DNA of 64,000 nt from Prevotella sp. (lineage in GTDB: Bacteria > Bacteroidota > Bacteroidia > Bacteroidales > Bacteroidaceae). This document shows positions 52,061 through 60,206 of the stretch, one piece after another. Position numbers and translations under genes: made by a program. The notes beneath the pieces were generated by a model. The model searched no databases. It was given only the letters and a program-made list of their open reading frames with translations, and had not been told where the DNA came from. The DNA is taken from the NCBI GenBank assembly GCA_017557405.1, contig JAFYYV010000053.1, positions 54,194-118,193 of the forward strand. The letters are read 5' to 3'. The stretch's first letter is position 1; each line of letters opens with the position of its first letter.

Positions 52061-52206
52061 GTTCCAGTTCCAGTTGTTCCAGTTTTTTTTCAAGGGTATC
52101 TGTTTTCTCTTATATAATATATAACTATCTATATATCAATTAGTTATATAATCTTTAGAAGGAGGTTCGTACCATTTTTTTTAATTGGAACAACTGGAAC
52201 TGGAAC
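52061..52206. repeat. 21-bp perfect inverted repeat with a 104-bp AT-rich loop
   Basis: Arms at 52061-52081 and 52186-52206. The arm contains GTTCCA three times (GTTCCAGTTCCAGTTGTTCC plus A). The layout (long arms built from short internal repeats) resembles the ends of the VapE unit at 4160-7002, but the sequence is different and no gene lies between the arms. Confidence 0.85.
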
Positions 52207-52439
52207 ACTCGGTCGTGATTACTTATTATCCAATTCGACTTTCTTCTACGAGGCCTGTTAGAACCTTCGAAATTCTCCCATCACCCTGATGGCAGTGCCC
52301 TCAATCATACCTCCTACAACAATTTTCCATGGGGTATAACGTATCTCTCACCGTAACTTGTTGATTTGTAATGGTTTCCATTTTTATTTCTTTTGCATAT
52401 TTTCCATGGGTAAGTGATACAACTATCGTAAAAATGTCG

Positions 52440-52447
52440 TATCTTTG
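52440..52447 (+). promoter_or_regulatory. -7 box of the TPR sensor gene
   Basis: TATCTTTG, 31 bases before the preferred ATG at 52479. This argues against longer upstream starts. Confidence 0.5.
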
Positions 52448-52478
52448 TCCCCGAGGAGTAATGAAACTATCAACAAGT

Positions 52479-53891
52479 ATGTATACAAAACCATTATACA
52501 TATTCATTATAGCCGTTCTGCTGATGGCTTGCGGTCGTGGGCAGCAGGATGCAAATACACAGACGGCAGCACTTTGTCTGGAGGAAGCAGAGGCTGCTTT
52601 TGCCAACGATAGCATTCGTCTGGGCGAGACCTTGCTACGCAAGACCATTCATTTGGCAGAAGAGTCTAAGGATTGGCACACCAACTATATTGCGTACCAG
52701 CGGTTGGCTGAAGCATTATCGCAGGGCAACCCAGAGGAGGCATTGCGATTGATGAAGAAAGCCCTGACCATCTATGAGCAGCATCCCGACGATGAGCGCA
52801 ACCATGTCATGCTGCTCGATTATGCAGGCACTTACGCAGCACAAGTAGCATTTAACGCAGAGGGTTCATTCGACGAAGCACTCGATTTCATCCATCGTGC
52901 ATACGATATCGCAGAGAAAAACCAAATGAAGAACCTGATGTGCCAGACGCTAACCAGCCTTGCAAACATCGAATGGGCAAAAGAGGATTATCGTCAGGCA
53001 GTCAATTATGCCCGACAGGCAGAATCCCTCCCCCTACGGGGGGGAGACGGAGGGGGGCTTGCCAACCTGCTGCCTGGCACGCTACAGGTGCTCGCTCGCA
53101 GTTACCTCAGCCTCAACATGCTCGATTCGGCAGAAACCGTCTATCGTCAGATTGAGCCTGGAGATGATGTCCATCTGGCTTATATCGTACAAAGCAACCT
53201 CGCCAAGATTTCGCTTCGACGGATGGGCGCTACAAAGGTGGAGGATGACATCGAAGAGGCTTTCGAGCAAGTGGAGGACTTCTACTATAAGGCACTCGAA
53301 CAAAAGGACCAGTATTATCAGGAGACGTTGCGTCAGGAAATGGAGAACCAACGACTCGAATACCGCTCGCAGATGTATGCACGTACACTCCTTACCATAT
53401 TGATTGCATCGCTCATCGTCATTCCGGCGATAGTGTTGATTGTTCGGTATAGGATGCGGGTGCAACGTCAAGAGAAACACCAACTGCAGCAGGAGGCAGA
53501 GCATCAGAAGGCCCAGCTGCACCAAGCAAACGAAGTGGTGGCGTTCTTGCAGAACTTTATCCTCGAACGTACGGAGGTGATGAAGAAACTCAACCAAAGC
53601 GGCGATTCGCTCATCACCCTCAATCCGCACGAATGGGGCGAGATAGAACGCACGCTCAACGCCATCGACAACAACCGTTTTGCCCGCATACGCGAGCAAT
53701 ACCCCTCGATGCAGGAAGACGACATCCGCCTGTGCATCCTCACGCGGCTCGGCCTCAGCAACCGCGCCATCGGCAACATCTACTGCATCACCGTCTCTGC
53801 CGTCCAGCACCGCAAACTCAAGCTGAAGAAAGATGTGTTCGGAGAGAGCAATCCCGACATCACGCTGGAACAGATTCTCAATAGCAAATGA
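52479..53891 (+). CDS. TPR membrane regulator with C-terminal helix-turn-helix
   Basis: About 470 residues from ATG 52479; ATG 52461 would add six residues. A lipoprotein-like signal (IIAVLLMACG) precedes about 250 residues of TPR-type helices (ALCLEEAEAAFANDSIRLGE, EALRLMKKALTIYEQHPDDE). One membrane helix is at about 305-325 (LLTILIASLIVIPAIVLIVR). A coiled coil (QEKHQLQQEAEHQKAQLHQA) and a LuxR-like HTH (LCILTRLGLSNRAIGNIYCI) follow. This is the Bacteroidetes type that senses outside the cytoplasm and binds DNA inside. The stretch SLPLRGGDGGG at about 185 is a repeat read in frame (53024-53059). It probably controls the LRR gene downstream. Confidence 0.8.
   Translation: MYTKPLYIFIIAVLLMACGRGQQDANTQTAALCLEEAEAAFANDSIRLGETLLRKTIHLAEESKDWHTNYIAYQRLAEALSQGNPEEALRLMKKALTIYEQHPDDERNHVMLLDYAGTYAAQVAFNAEGSFDEALDFIHRAYDIAEKNQMKNLMCQTLTSLANIEWAKEDYRQAVNYARQAESLPLRGGDGGGLANLLPGTLQVLARSYLSLNMLDSAETVYRQIEPGDDVHLAYIVQSNLAKISLRRMGATKVEDDIEEAFEQVEDFYYKALEQKDQYYQETLRQEMENQRLEYRSQMYARTLLTILIASLIVIPAIVLIVRYRMRVQRQEKHQLQQEAEHQKAQLHQANEVVAFLQNFILERTEVMKKLNQSGDSLITLNPHEWGEIERTLNAIDNNRFARIREQYPSMQEDDIRLCILTRLGLSNRAIGNIYCITVSAVQHRKLKLKKDVFGESNPDITLEQILNSK
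53024..53059. repeat. GC-rich palindromic repeat read in frame inside the TPR gene
   Basis: Imperfect palindrome beginning CCCTCCCCCTACGGGGGGG and ending ACGGAGGGGGG. It encodes LPLRGGDGGG within otherwise helical TPR sequence. Composition is very different from both sides. Confidence 0.8.
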
Positions 53892-53926
53892 CTATAACAA
53901 ACGGAAATAACAAAAAACAGACAGAT

Positions 53927-54673
53927 ATGAAACGAGCATTATTATTTATTCTGTTATTCTTGCCAATGCTGGCAAGTGCCGATGCCGTAGAGATCGGCGG
54001 AATCTATTACAATTTGTCAGAAGAAACCAGGGAAGCCGTTGTGACATCGAATCCTCAGAAATACAAAGGAGATGTCATAATCCCCGAATCCGTTGAATAC
54101 GAAGGTATTACGTATAGTGTAACCTCTGTCGGCACTTATGCTTTTTTTAATTGCAGCGACTTGGTCTCTATAACCATTCCTAACAGTGTGACCTCAATCG
54201 GGCTTTATGCTTTCTCTGGCTGTAAAGAATTGGCCTCCGTCATCATCCCTAACAGTGTGACATCTGTTAACGCTCATGCTTTCTCTTTCTGTGAAGGTTT
54301 GACTTCTGTCACCATAGGAGGTGGTGTGACTGAAATCCTCCATTATGCCTTCTGTGGTTGCACAAATCTGGAATCAGTTACCATTCCTAACAGTGTGAAA
54401 AATATTGGACCGTCTGCTTTCCAAGACTGTAGTGGCTTAAAAACCATCGTTGTTGAGAATGGAAACTCTGTTTATGATTCTCGCGAAGACTGCAACGCCA
54501 TAATTAAGACGAGTGAAAATGAATTGTTATTCGGATGTATGAACACCACCATCCCCAATACCGTGACGAGTATTGGAGCAATTGCTTTTCAGAATTGCTC
54601 TGGCTTGACCTCCATCATCATCCCCTCGAGCGTGACGAACATTGGAACAAGTGCTTTCTCTGGTTGTATTTAG
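53927..54673 (+). CDS. BspA-like leucine-rich repeat protein, short
   Basis: A 248-residue exported protein. Start ATG 53927 gives the signal peptide MKRALLFILLFLPMLASADA. Residues about 55-248 are repeats of the LRR_5/BspA type with a 23-residue unit (VTSIGLYAFSGCKELASV, VTSVNAHAFSFCEGLTSV, VTNIGTSAFSGCI). The repeats give the nearly identical DNA string CCTAACAGTGTGA at several sites. The protein ends in the middle of a repeat, without the usual cap or sorting tail, so it is probably truncated. The stop lies at the left edge of the mobilizable element. BspA proteins bind host fibronectin or other bacteria. Confidence 0.8.
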   Translation: MKRALLFILLFLPMLASADAVEIGGIYYNLSEETREAVVTSNPQKYKGDVIIPESVEYEGITYSVTSVGTYAFFNCSDLVSITIPNSVTSIGLYAFSGCKELASVIIPNSVTSVNAHAFSFCEGLTSVTIGGGVTEILHYAFCGCTNLESVTIPNSVKNIGPSAFQDCSGLKTIVVENGNSVYDSREDCNAIIKTSENELLFGCMNTTIPNTVTSIGAIAFQNCSGLTSIIIPSSVTNIGTSAFSGCI

Positions 54674-54765
54674 AGACCTCTAAACAACTATAAACAACGA
54701 AAAACACATAGAGATAAAGCCCTGTATATCAACCACTTTTAGATTTTAACACTTCAGACTTGCTT

Positions 54766-54797
54766 TTTGGTAGTTCTCAAAAATCCGCTTACCTTTG
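54766..54797 (+). promoter_or_regulatory. consensus promoter at the left edge of the element
   Basis: TTTG (54766-54769), 20 bases, TACCTTTG (54790-54797). The next gene on this strand is the multi-HTH protein at 55046, so a leader of about 245 bases with GTTGAC repeats would be transcribed. Confidence 0.8.
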
Positions 54798-54855
54798 CAA
54801 CGCATTTCTACCGCGGAGAATTTTGAGGGCTTTTATTTTGCCATCTCGTGGACAT

Positions 54856-54983
54856 GGTTGACAAAGGTTGACAAGAGTGTACAACGGTTGACTGAAGACG
54901 GAGAGGAAAAGGAGCTAGGAAGTGACCTCATTTTAAGAACGTGACATCGTGGAATGAGTTGACCAGGGTTGTCAATGATTGAC
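54856..54983. repeat. repeated GGTTGAC motifs upstream of the multi-HTH gene
   Basis: GGTTGACAA at 54856-54864 and 54866-54874, GGTTGAC at 54886-54892, GTTGAC at 54958-54963 and ATTGAC near 54978-54983. Spacings are about one helical turn or multiples. These are candidates for recombinase arm-type sites or operators. Confidence 0.6.
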
Positions 54984-55045
54984 GAAAGTTCACTCCGTGG
55001 CGGTTTGCATGAAAATAATTGTAAAACCACATAAAAAGGAGTCAA

Positions 55046-56008
55046 ATGAGAAAGACAAGAAAATGTGCCTTCTGCGGCAAGGAGTTCACTTGCAATAGCG
55101 GTTCGCAGAGGTATTGTTCAGAACATTGTGCCGAGGCGGCAAAGGCTCAGCGCAAGAAAAAGCAGCAGGACTTTTTGAAGGCAATCCAGCCAGTCATAGA
55201 CATTGCCAGCCAGGAGTATCTCACATTCTCCAAGACTGCCATCCTCATGGGATGTTCGCGCCAGTACATTTACAAATTGGTAAACGAGGGGAAACTTCCT
55301 GCTTCCCGAATCAGCAGCCGAATGGCATTCGTCCGTAAGGCAGACATCGAGAAGATGCTTGCTAGCAATCCTTATCATCGTGTACTGCCAACATCCAAGC
55401 CAAAGATTTCCTCTTCCCTTTCATCAAAGAAAGACAATAACCACATACCAGAAAATGGTATGCGGTCATCAGAACCACTTGACTATATCTCTGGCGAAGA
55501 TGTCATGGCTACCTACAAGGTTAAGAAGTCGTGGCTCTATGCCTCTGCAAAGAGAAACAGCATACCCATGTGCAAGATTGCCGGAAAGAACTATTACAGT
55601 CGGAAGCACATGGATGCACTCTTCGGAGTTACTGCCGAGATAGAAGCTCTGACAGAGTGGCTCACCACCGAGGAGGCAGAAGCCTTCTATTCCACTACCA
55701 AGGAATCTTTGCGTACCCAAGCCTACCGCCGCCATATTCCCACCAAGCGAGAATACGGCAAGACCTACTATTCAAAGATACATCTTGACGAGGTGTATCA
55801 TCTAGATCTGAAGGCAAGCAATGCCTATTACACCACATCAGAAGCAGCTGAGAAATATGGCATGACTAAAGCTAATATCGGCGTTATTACCAGAGCACAT
55901 AATATCACCAAGGTTAAAGTCGGAGTTCAGAACCTCATTGCCAAGGAGGAATTAGACCGAATAATGGCAAGCAGACTGGCACAATTCGGGGCTTACAGGC
56001 TCCAATAA
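55046..56008 (+). CDS. zinc-ribbon and multi-helix-turn-helix DNA-binding protein
   Basis: A 320-residue protein. A four-Cys zinc ribbon is at 7-29 (CAFCGKEF, RYCSEHC). After a short linker come several MerR/excisionase-type HTH units: YLTFSKTAILMGCSRQYIYK with KLPASRI; YISGEDVMATYKVKKSWLYA with NSIPMCK; LTTEEAEAFYSTTKESLRTQ; and YYTTSEAAEKYGMTKANIGV. At least four helix-turn-helix modules in one chain are unusual and could bind a row of sites. Genes of this kind sit next to integrases in Bacteroidetes elements and may be recombination directionality factors. It is 137 bp upstream of the integrase ORF. Confidence 0.8.
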   Translation: MRKTRKCAFCGKEFTCNSGSQRYCSEHCAEAAKAQRKKKQQDFLKAIQPVIDIASQEYLTFSKTAILMGCSRQYIYKLVNEGKLPASRISSRMAFVRKADIEKMLASNPYHRVLPTSKPKISSSLSSKKDNNHIPENGMRSSEPLDYISGEDVMATYKVKKSWLYASAKRNSIPMCKIAGKNYYSRKHMDALFGVTAEIEALTEWLTTEEAEAFYSTTKESLRTQAYRRHIPTKREYGKTYYSKIHLDEVYHLDLKASNAYYTTSEAAEKYGMTKANIGVITRAHNITKVKVGVQNLIAKEELDRIMASRLAQFGAYRLQ

Positions 56009-56026
56009 TGCCCAATAATAAGCACC

Positions 56027-56095
56027 AACTGCGTGAAAGTACAATTATCCACGAATGATGAAAAGGTGCTTTGGCCACTCTTTTGTCACGCAGTT
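56027..56095. repeat. inverted repeat AACTGCGTGA/TCACGCAGTT ahead of the integrase
   Basis: Perfect 10-bp arms at 56027-56036 and 56086-56095. The same AACTGCGTGA occurs again at 58810-58819, upstream of the second HTH gene, together with ATCCACGAAT in both places (56048-56057 and 58780-58789). Confidence 0.75.
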
Positions 56096-56157
56096 ACTTT
56101 GCACCCGCTATGAGACGCATAGCCTTCGATTATTAACAAAACAAATTGCATACAAGT

Positions 56158-57306
56158 ATGAGTAACATTTGTAAGACAGTAACCTTGCGTACGCGTAAGA
56201 TAAAGAAAGGTACGCAACTGAGCTTCTACCTTGACTACTACCCTGGCTACAGGGATGAGTCAACCATGAAGGTACAGAAACATGAGTCACTTGGCATCTA
56301 CATCTTTGCCAAGCCCAAGAACCAGCGCGAGAAGGACTACAACGAGCGCATGACAGAGAAAGCCGAGGCACTGCGTTGCCGTCGCTATGAGTCCATAGTC
56401 AATGAGAGGTACGACTTCTTTGACAAAGAAAGGATGAAAGGCGACTTCCTCGCCTACTTCAAGCAGAAGGCAGACAAGAAAAATTGCAAGTGGCAGCACG
56501 TCTATAAGCACTTCGCCCGATTCTGCAACAACAAGTGCCGTTTTGACGAAATCAATGTTGACTTCTGCAACAGATTCCGTGAGTACCTGATGACCGCTCC
56601 GCAGACCATTCACACAGAGCACAAACTGCACATCAACAGCGTGGCTGGCTATTGGTCAACTTTCCGTGCCGTACTCCATACAGCTTACAGGGAACATAAG
56701 ATAATGGAGAATCCTAATGGCTTCTTGGAACGTATTGACACGATACCTACGGAGAAAGAACACCTGTCCAAGGATGAACTTGTCAAGTTGGCGAACACGC
56801 CTTGCAATTATCCCATTCTAAAGACTGCTTTCCTCTTTGCCTGTCTGACAGGACTACGAAAGAGTGACATCAAGCAGCTTACATGGGAGAACATCCAGCC
56901 TTATGGTGACGGAGGCATGTATGTAACCTTGCGAATGCAGAAGACCAAGGAACTTGTGAACAACCCCATCAGTGACGAGGCATTGGAACTGATTGGCGAG
57001 AGAGGGACAGGCATCGTTTTCATTGGCTTCACGGACAAACTCACCCAGACACCCTTGAAGAACTGGCTGAAAGCCGCTGGCATCACCAAGAAGATCTCGT
57101 TCCACTGTAGCAGACATACATTCGGTTCGTTACAGGTGGATGCAGGAACAAGCGTCTATACCGTCCAGCACATGTTGGGCCACAAGAATGTGGAAACCAC
57201 TCAAATATATGCAACCATGGCAGACGAAAGCAAGCGCGAATCCGTAAACCGCATCACATTGAAGCCAAGGATAACTCCACAACTGAAAGTTGTCGGACAA
57301 GTCTAA
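56158..57306 (+). CDS. int: tyrosine recombinase / integrase
   Basis: About 382 residues from ATG 56158. An N-terminal arm-binding domain (about 1-85), a SAM-like core-binding domain (about 100-190: WQHVYKHFARFCNNKC) and the catalytic domain follow. Catalytic residues: Arg234 in LTGLRKSDIKQLTW, His316 and Arg319 in FHCSRHTFGS, His of MLGHKNVETTQ and the nucleophile Tyr351 in IYATMAD. It is of the Bacteroidetes conjugative/mobilizable element type and should cut and join at the element's attachment sites. The multi-HTH gene lies upstream and a terminator follows at 57373. Confidence 0.95.
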   Translation: MSNICKTVTLRTRKIKKGTQLSFYLDYYPGYRDESTMKVQKHESLGIYIFAKPKNQREKDYNERMTEKAEALRCRRYESIVNERYDFFDKERMKGDFLAYFKQKADKKNCKWQHVYKHFARFCNNKCRFDEINVDFCNRFREYLMTAPQTIHTEHKLHINSVAGYWSTFRAVLHTAYREHKIMENPNGFLERIDTIPTEKEHLSKDELVKLANTPCNYPILKTAFLFACLTGLRKSDIKQLTWENIQPYGDGGMYVTLRMQKTKELVNNPISDEALELIGERGTGIVFIGFTDKLTQTPLKNWLKAAGITKKISFHCSRHTFGSLQVDAGTSVYTVQHMLGHKNVETTQIYATMADESKRESVNRITLKPRITPQLKVVGQV

Positions 57307-57372
57307 GCGTATCTTGGTTCTATTTCTTCCAGAAATGAAACCAAAGATGCTATTTTCAGGTTAAACACATCG

Positions 57373-57407
57373 GAAAATGAGAACCAACAGGATTGGCTCT
57401 CATTTTT
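57373..57407 (+). terminator. terminator after the integrase
   Basis: AAAATGAGAACCA / TGGCTCTCATTTT, 12 of 13 pairs, followed by T residues. Confidence 0.8.
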
Positions 57408-57608
57408 CGTTATACCTTTGTTGAGCATTCAAACAATGACAAATAAGGAGGAAAAAGGCGAGTATGAAAATCATACTCAGTTCAAGTACGATTCATAAAT
57501 AAACGTAAATCATTGGTGTACAGAAGAAAAGACTATACGCCATGTGTAAAATTCTTCCTAACTTTGCAGCGCGTTTCCTGAAACAACGAACAATAATACG
57601 TAAATACA
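57408..57608 (+). promoter_or_regulatory. region between integrase terminator and the next gene, with -7 boxes
   Basis: TACCTTTG at 57413-57420 and TAACTTTG at 57559-57566 fit the -7 consensus; the second lies 43 bases before the ATG at 57609. No firm -33 box. Nothing else is seen. Confidence 0.45.
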
Positions 57609-58577
57609 ATGAAAATAGATTCACCATCTTCAATCACTCCACGAGAGGCATCCATCCGGCTCGAATGGATCTCCACAAGAATACTGCCAGGAGTTGCAGT
57701 ACTTCTTCTTTCAATTCCACTTTGCCAATGGGCAGACTCAAACCTGCCCGATGACATTGTTCCTGTCTATGTCGTCTATATGATGTCAGTGACAGTCCTA
57801 TGGTCAACATTCCTGGCCATGCAGTATGCTTTCGTTGGAATAGCGCAGACCAGGAAAACCAAGACCCATGCTTGCAAAAATCAAACTGCGACAAATGATT
57901 CAACAGCACAGAAGCCTATTTTTCATTTGGAGGCAATGCCTGTTGTTAATGAACCAAATGCTACTGAAGACGTTTGCGATGCTGTGGTGGTCGAGGAGAT
58001 TGCAGAGGATATAGCAGTTACAGATACCAAGGTTGTATCGGAAGAAGTTAATCCAGCCAATGAGTCACCCACTATTTCGACTGCTCCTGCCAGCTCGACC
58101 TATCAGCAAGGTATTGATGACTTCTATCAGAGTCAGGCGGAAAATCAGAAGAAGAAACTGGATACCATTCATGAATACCTTCTATACATCATGTCACCTT
58201 TTGTCTATGAGGAAGACATGGACGAGTTCTGCACCGACCTGCTGAAGTTTGCGACGGATCACAATTATCGTCCAGAAAATGAGTGGAAACGATTCAAGAC
58301 AAAGCTGAGCAGCTTTGATGTCCGTCATCTGGTCTGGAGCATTTCCATAAGGTTGGGACTTGGCAAAGGCAAGGTTTACAGCAATGATGATTGCGCCTGC
58401 TATATCGAGCGTCGTTTTGCTTCTTTGTGCGTGACAGCCAGTGGAGAGCCATTGTCACATAGCACACTCAGGAACCTGACAGTCACATCCAACAGCGACC
58501 AGATACATTGTGACATCCAGGGTGCAGACGGACTGTTATTCCATATTCCTTCGCAACTGGGCTTAGAGAAAGGCTAA
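57609..58577 (+). CDS. membrane-anchored protein of unknown function on the mobilizable element
   Basis: A 322-residue protein I do not recognise. Two hydrophobic segments are near the N-terminus (about 27-44 ILPGVAVLLLSIPLCQWA and 53-78 VYVVYMMSVTVLWSTFLAMQ). An acidic, Thr/Val-rich linker runs from about 100 to 170. A folded C-terminal domain (about 175-320: FYQSQAENQKKKLDTIHEYL, WKRFKTKLSSFDVRHLVWSI) completes it. The gene is single, with intergenic DNA on both sides. Its place between integrase and the HTH-mob cluster is common in related elements, but no role is known. Confidence 0.7.
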   Translation: MKIDSPSSITPREASIRLEWISTRILPGVAVLLLSIPLCQWADSNLPDDIVPVYVVYMMSVTVLWSTFLAMQYAFVGIAQTRKTKTHACKNQTATNDSTAQKPIFHLEAMPVVNEPNATEDVCDAVVVEEIAEDIAVTDTKVVSEEVNPANESPTISTAPASSTYQQGIDDFYQSQAENQKKKLDTIHEYLLYIMSPFVYEEDMDEFCTDLLKFATDHNYRPENEWKRFKTKLSSFDVRHLVWSISIRLGLGKGKVYSNDDCACYIERRFASLCVTASGEPLSHSTLRNLTVTSNSDQIHCDIQGADGLLFHIPSQLGLEKG

Positions 58578-58919
58578 AGATAATCTCTTTCACTAATCCT
58601 GCCTCAATTCATAAACATCACATATTGGAACCACATCAGTAGCCAAACTTTGGTGTGGTTCTGATGTGCCTATGCCCTTTTGCGCTGAAATCTTACCCAA
58701 ATTATTGTCAAAATCCCAATTGTCATTCATTATACTTACATGTTCGACATTGTCATAATCAGCTTCAAAATCTTGATTTATCCACGAATAACAGCCTAAA
58801 ACAAGGCTCAACTGCGTGATTGTTTCGTGATATACCAATTATATAAAAGTGGCTTGTCCTCCGATTCGTAACGGGGTTCCTTTGCAGCACGATTCCACTA
58901 AAAGGACTCGTGTATGTAA
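58578..58919. other. intergenic region with hairpin and shared sequence motifs
   Basis: Contains a hairpin near 58630-58670 (CACATCAG / CTGATGTG, with nested AACCACA / TGTGGTT). It also contains ATCCACGAAT and CAACTGCGTGA, which occur again before the integrase. A TTCCTTTG string (about 58878-58885) near the gene could be a weak -7 box. No coding frame is supported. Confidence 0.6.
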
Positions 58920-59357
58920 ATGAACAAAGAACCACTTACGTTCAATGACCTTCCGCAGGTCGTTGCCGAACTTCGGGATGAAGTATCGGGCATGAAGGCG
59001 TTACTGCTGAACCTTCAGAACAGACCAACTCAGCAGAGAGAGAACAGACACCGCCCTGTCACACCAGAGCAGGTTGCCGAGTACACCAACATTCCCCTTG
59101 CGACCATTTATCAGAAACTAGCAAACAGGGAAATCCCCGGCAGCAAGCCTGGCAAGCGATGGGTCATCTACCTTGACGAGATTGACAAGTGGCTGGAGGC
59201 GAATCGCAAGAATCCCATTCCTTTGACGGATGAGGAGCAGAACGCTGCAATCCTTGCATCGCACAAACGCAAGCCCAATAAGTCCAGTTGGAACGATGAA
59301 GGTTTAGCTCAACGAAGTCAACCTGTTGTAAAACCATTTGATGGGGATAAAATCTAA
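58920..59357 (+). CDS. excisionase-like helix-turn-helix protein
   Basis: A 145-residue protein. The N-terminal ~45 residues form a short coiled coil (QVVAELRDEVSGMKALLLNL). Residues 48-98 are a MerR/excisionase-type HTH (VTPEQVAEYTNIPLATIYQK, then REIPGSKPGKRWVIYLDEID). A polar tail follows. Such HTH_17 proteins in Bacteroides elements control excision or bind the origin region. It is 12 bp upstream of the gene at 59370, so the two are probably co-transcribed. Confidence 0.85.
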   Translation: MNKEPLTFNDLPQVVAELRDEVSGMKALLLNLQNRPTQQRENRHRPVTPEQVAEYTNIPLATIYQKLANREIPGSKPGKRWVIYLDEIDKWLEANRKNPIPLTDEEQNAAILASHKRKPNKSSWNDEGLAQRSQPVVKPFDGDKI

Positions 59358-59369
59358 AATCAAGCAATT

Positions 59370-60206
59370 ATGTACGACCACAAAATTCATTACTGCTTCA
59401 CGCTGTCCGAGGAACAGATGAAGTATCTACGCAGCAAGAAGTACAAGATTGACCGCATGGAATGCTTCATGTCTCTTGTAGAACTTGCTGAACGCGAAAC
59501 GAAACTGGTACAGATAAGCAAGACTCAACAAGTTGAAATCTTGCCTGCCCAAGTGATGGTTGATAACACCCAGCTTGCTAAGCTTTGGGACAAAGACCGC
59601 AAGACTGTCCCGAAGATTTTGGAGGCTATGGAATCTCTGGGTATTTCCTCTTCACAGAAGGTGGGCGAAAACCGCATCCATACGCTTCATGCTCTTTCTG
59701 GATGGTATGTAGATGGCAAGCTCGTCAAGAATCCATTTGCAACAAGAAGGAATGCCGACGGCACTGCAATCGTCACCGCGGAAGTTCCACCTGCAAGAGT
59801 CATCACCATTGAGGTGTCGGACGATAAAAACATTGGTGAGGAAGGTTCTGGATCTGATAGCGACAATTCCCAAGTTGGAAACGTGGGCGTGATTCAGTCT
59901 GCCGATGGCAATGTTTCCCATACATCATTACAATCTAATGACAATGGCTACGTGGGTAAGTCTGAGACGGACGGAAAACATTCCGAATCTCCTCACAATG
60001 ACAATTCTGCTCACTCTGACGGCACACCTTCTTCCTATACAGAAGCCGATGGCAGTCAGAATGAAGGGAAAGGAAATGAGCATTCATCAGCACAGCAGGA
60101 AGGACAGCCACCACAGCCTGATGACATCCCATCCGAAGGCACAGGAGATTACTTCAGGAAGCCTGATGGCTACAACCCCACTAATGGTTTCCAAAGTGAC
60201 AAGTGA
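59370..60206 (+). CDS. winged-helix-like protein with low-complexity tail, mobilizable element
   Basis: A 278-residue protein. The first ~125 residues look like a winged helix or replication-initiator-like domain (TQLAKLWDKDRKTVPKILEA contains a clear HTH, followed by MESLGISSSQKVGENRIHTL). From about residue 155 the chain is a Ser/Asp/Gly/Asn-rich low-complexity tail (GSGSDSDNSQVGNVGV and similar), likely disordered. I cannot name the family. It follows the excisionase-like gene by 12 bp and precedes the candidate oriT, so a role in regulating or building the relaxosome is plausible. Confidence 0.7.
   Translation: MYDHKIHYCFTLSEEQMKYLRSKKYKIDRMECFMSLVELAERETKLVQISKTQQVEILPAQVMVDNTQLAKLWDKDRKTVPKILEAMESLGISSSQKVGENRIHTLHALSGWYVDGKLVKNPFATRRNADGTAIVTAEVPPARVITIEVSDDKNIGEEGSGSDSDNSQVGNVGVIQSADGNVSHTSLQSNDNGYVGKSETDGKHSESPHNDNSAHSDGTPSSYTEADGSQNEGKGNEHSSAQQEGQPPQPDDIPSEGTGDYFRKPDGYNPTNGFQSDK

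Larger units (their letters stand above)
51538..52439. other. 900-bp intergenic region with two repeat structures
   Basis: No gene is supported here. It holds the five-unit 22-bp array (51582-51691) and the long inverted repeat 52061-52206. The sequence between these is AT-rich and I see nothing else in it. Confidence 0.7.
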
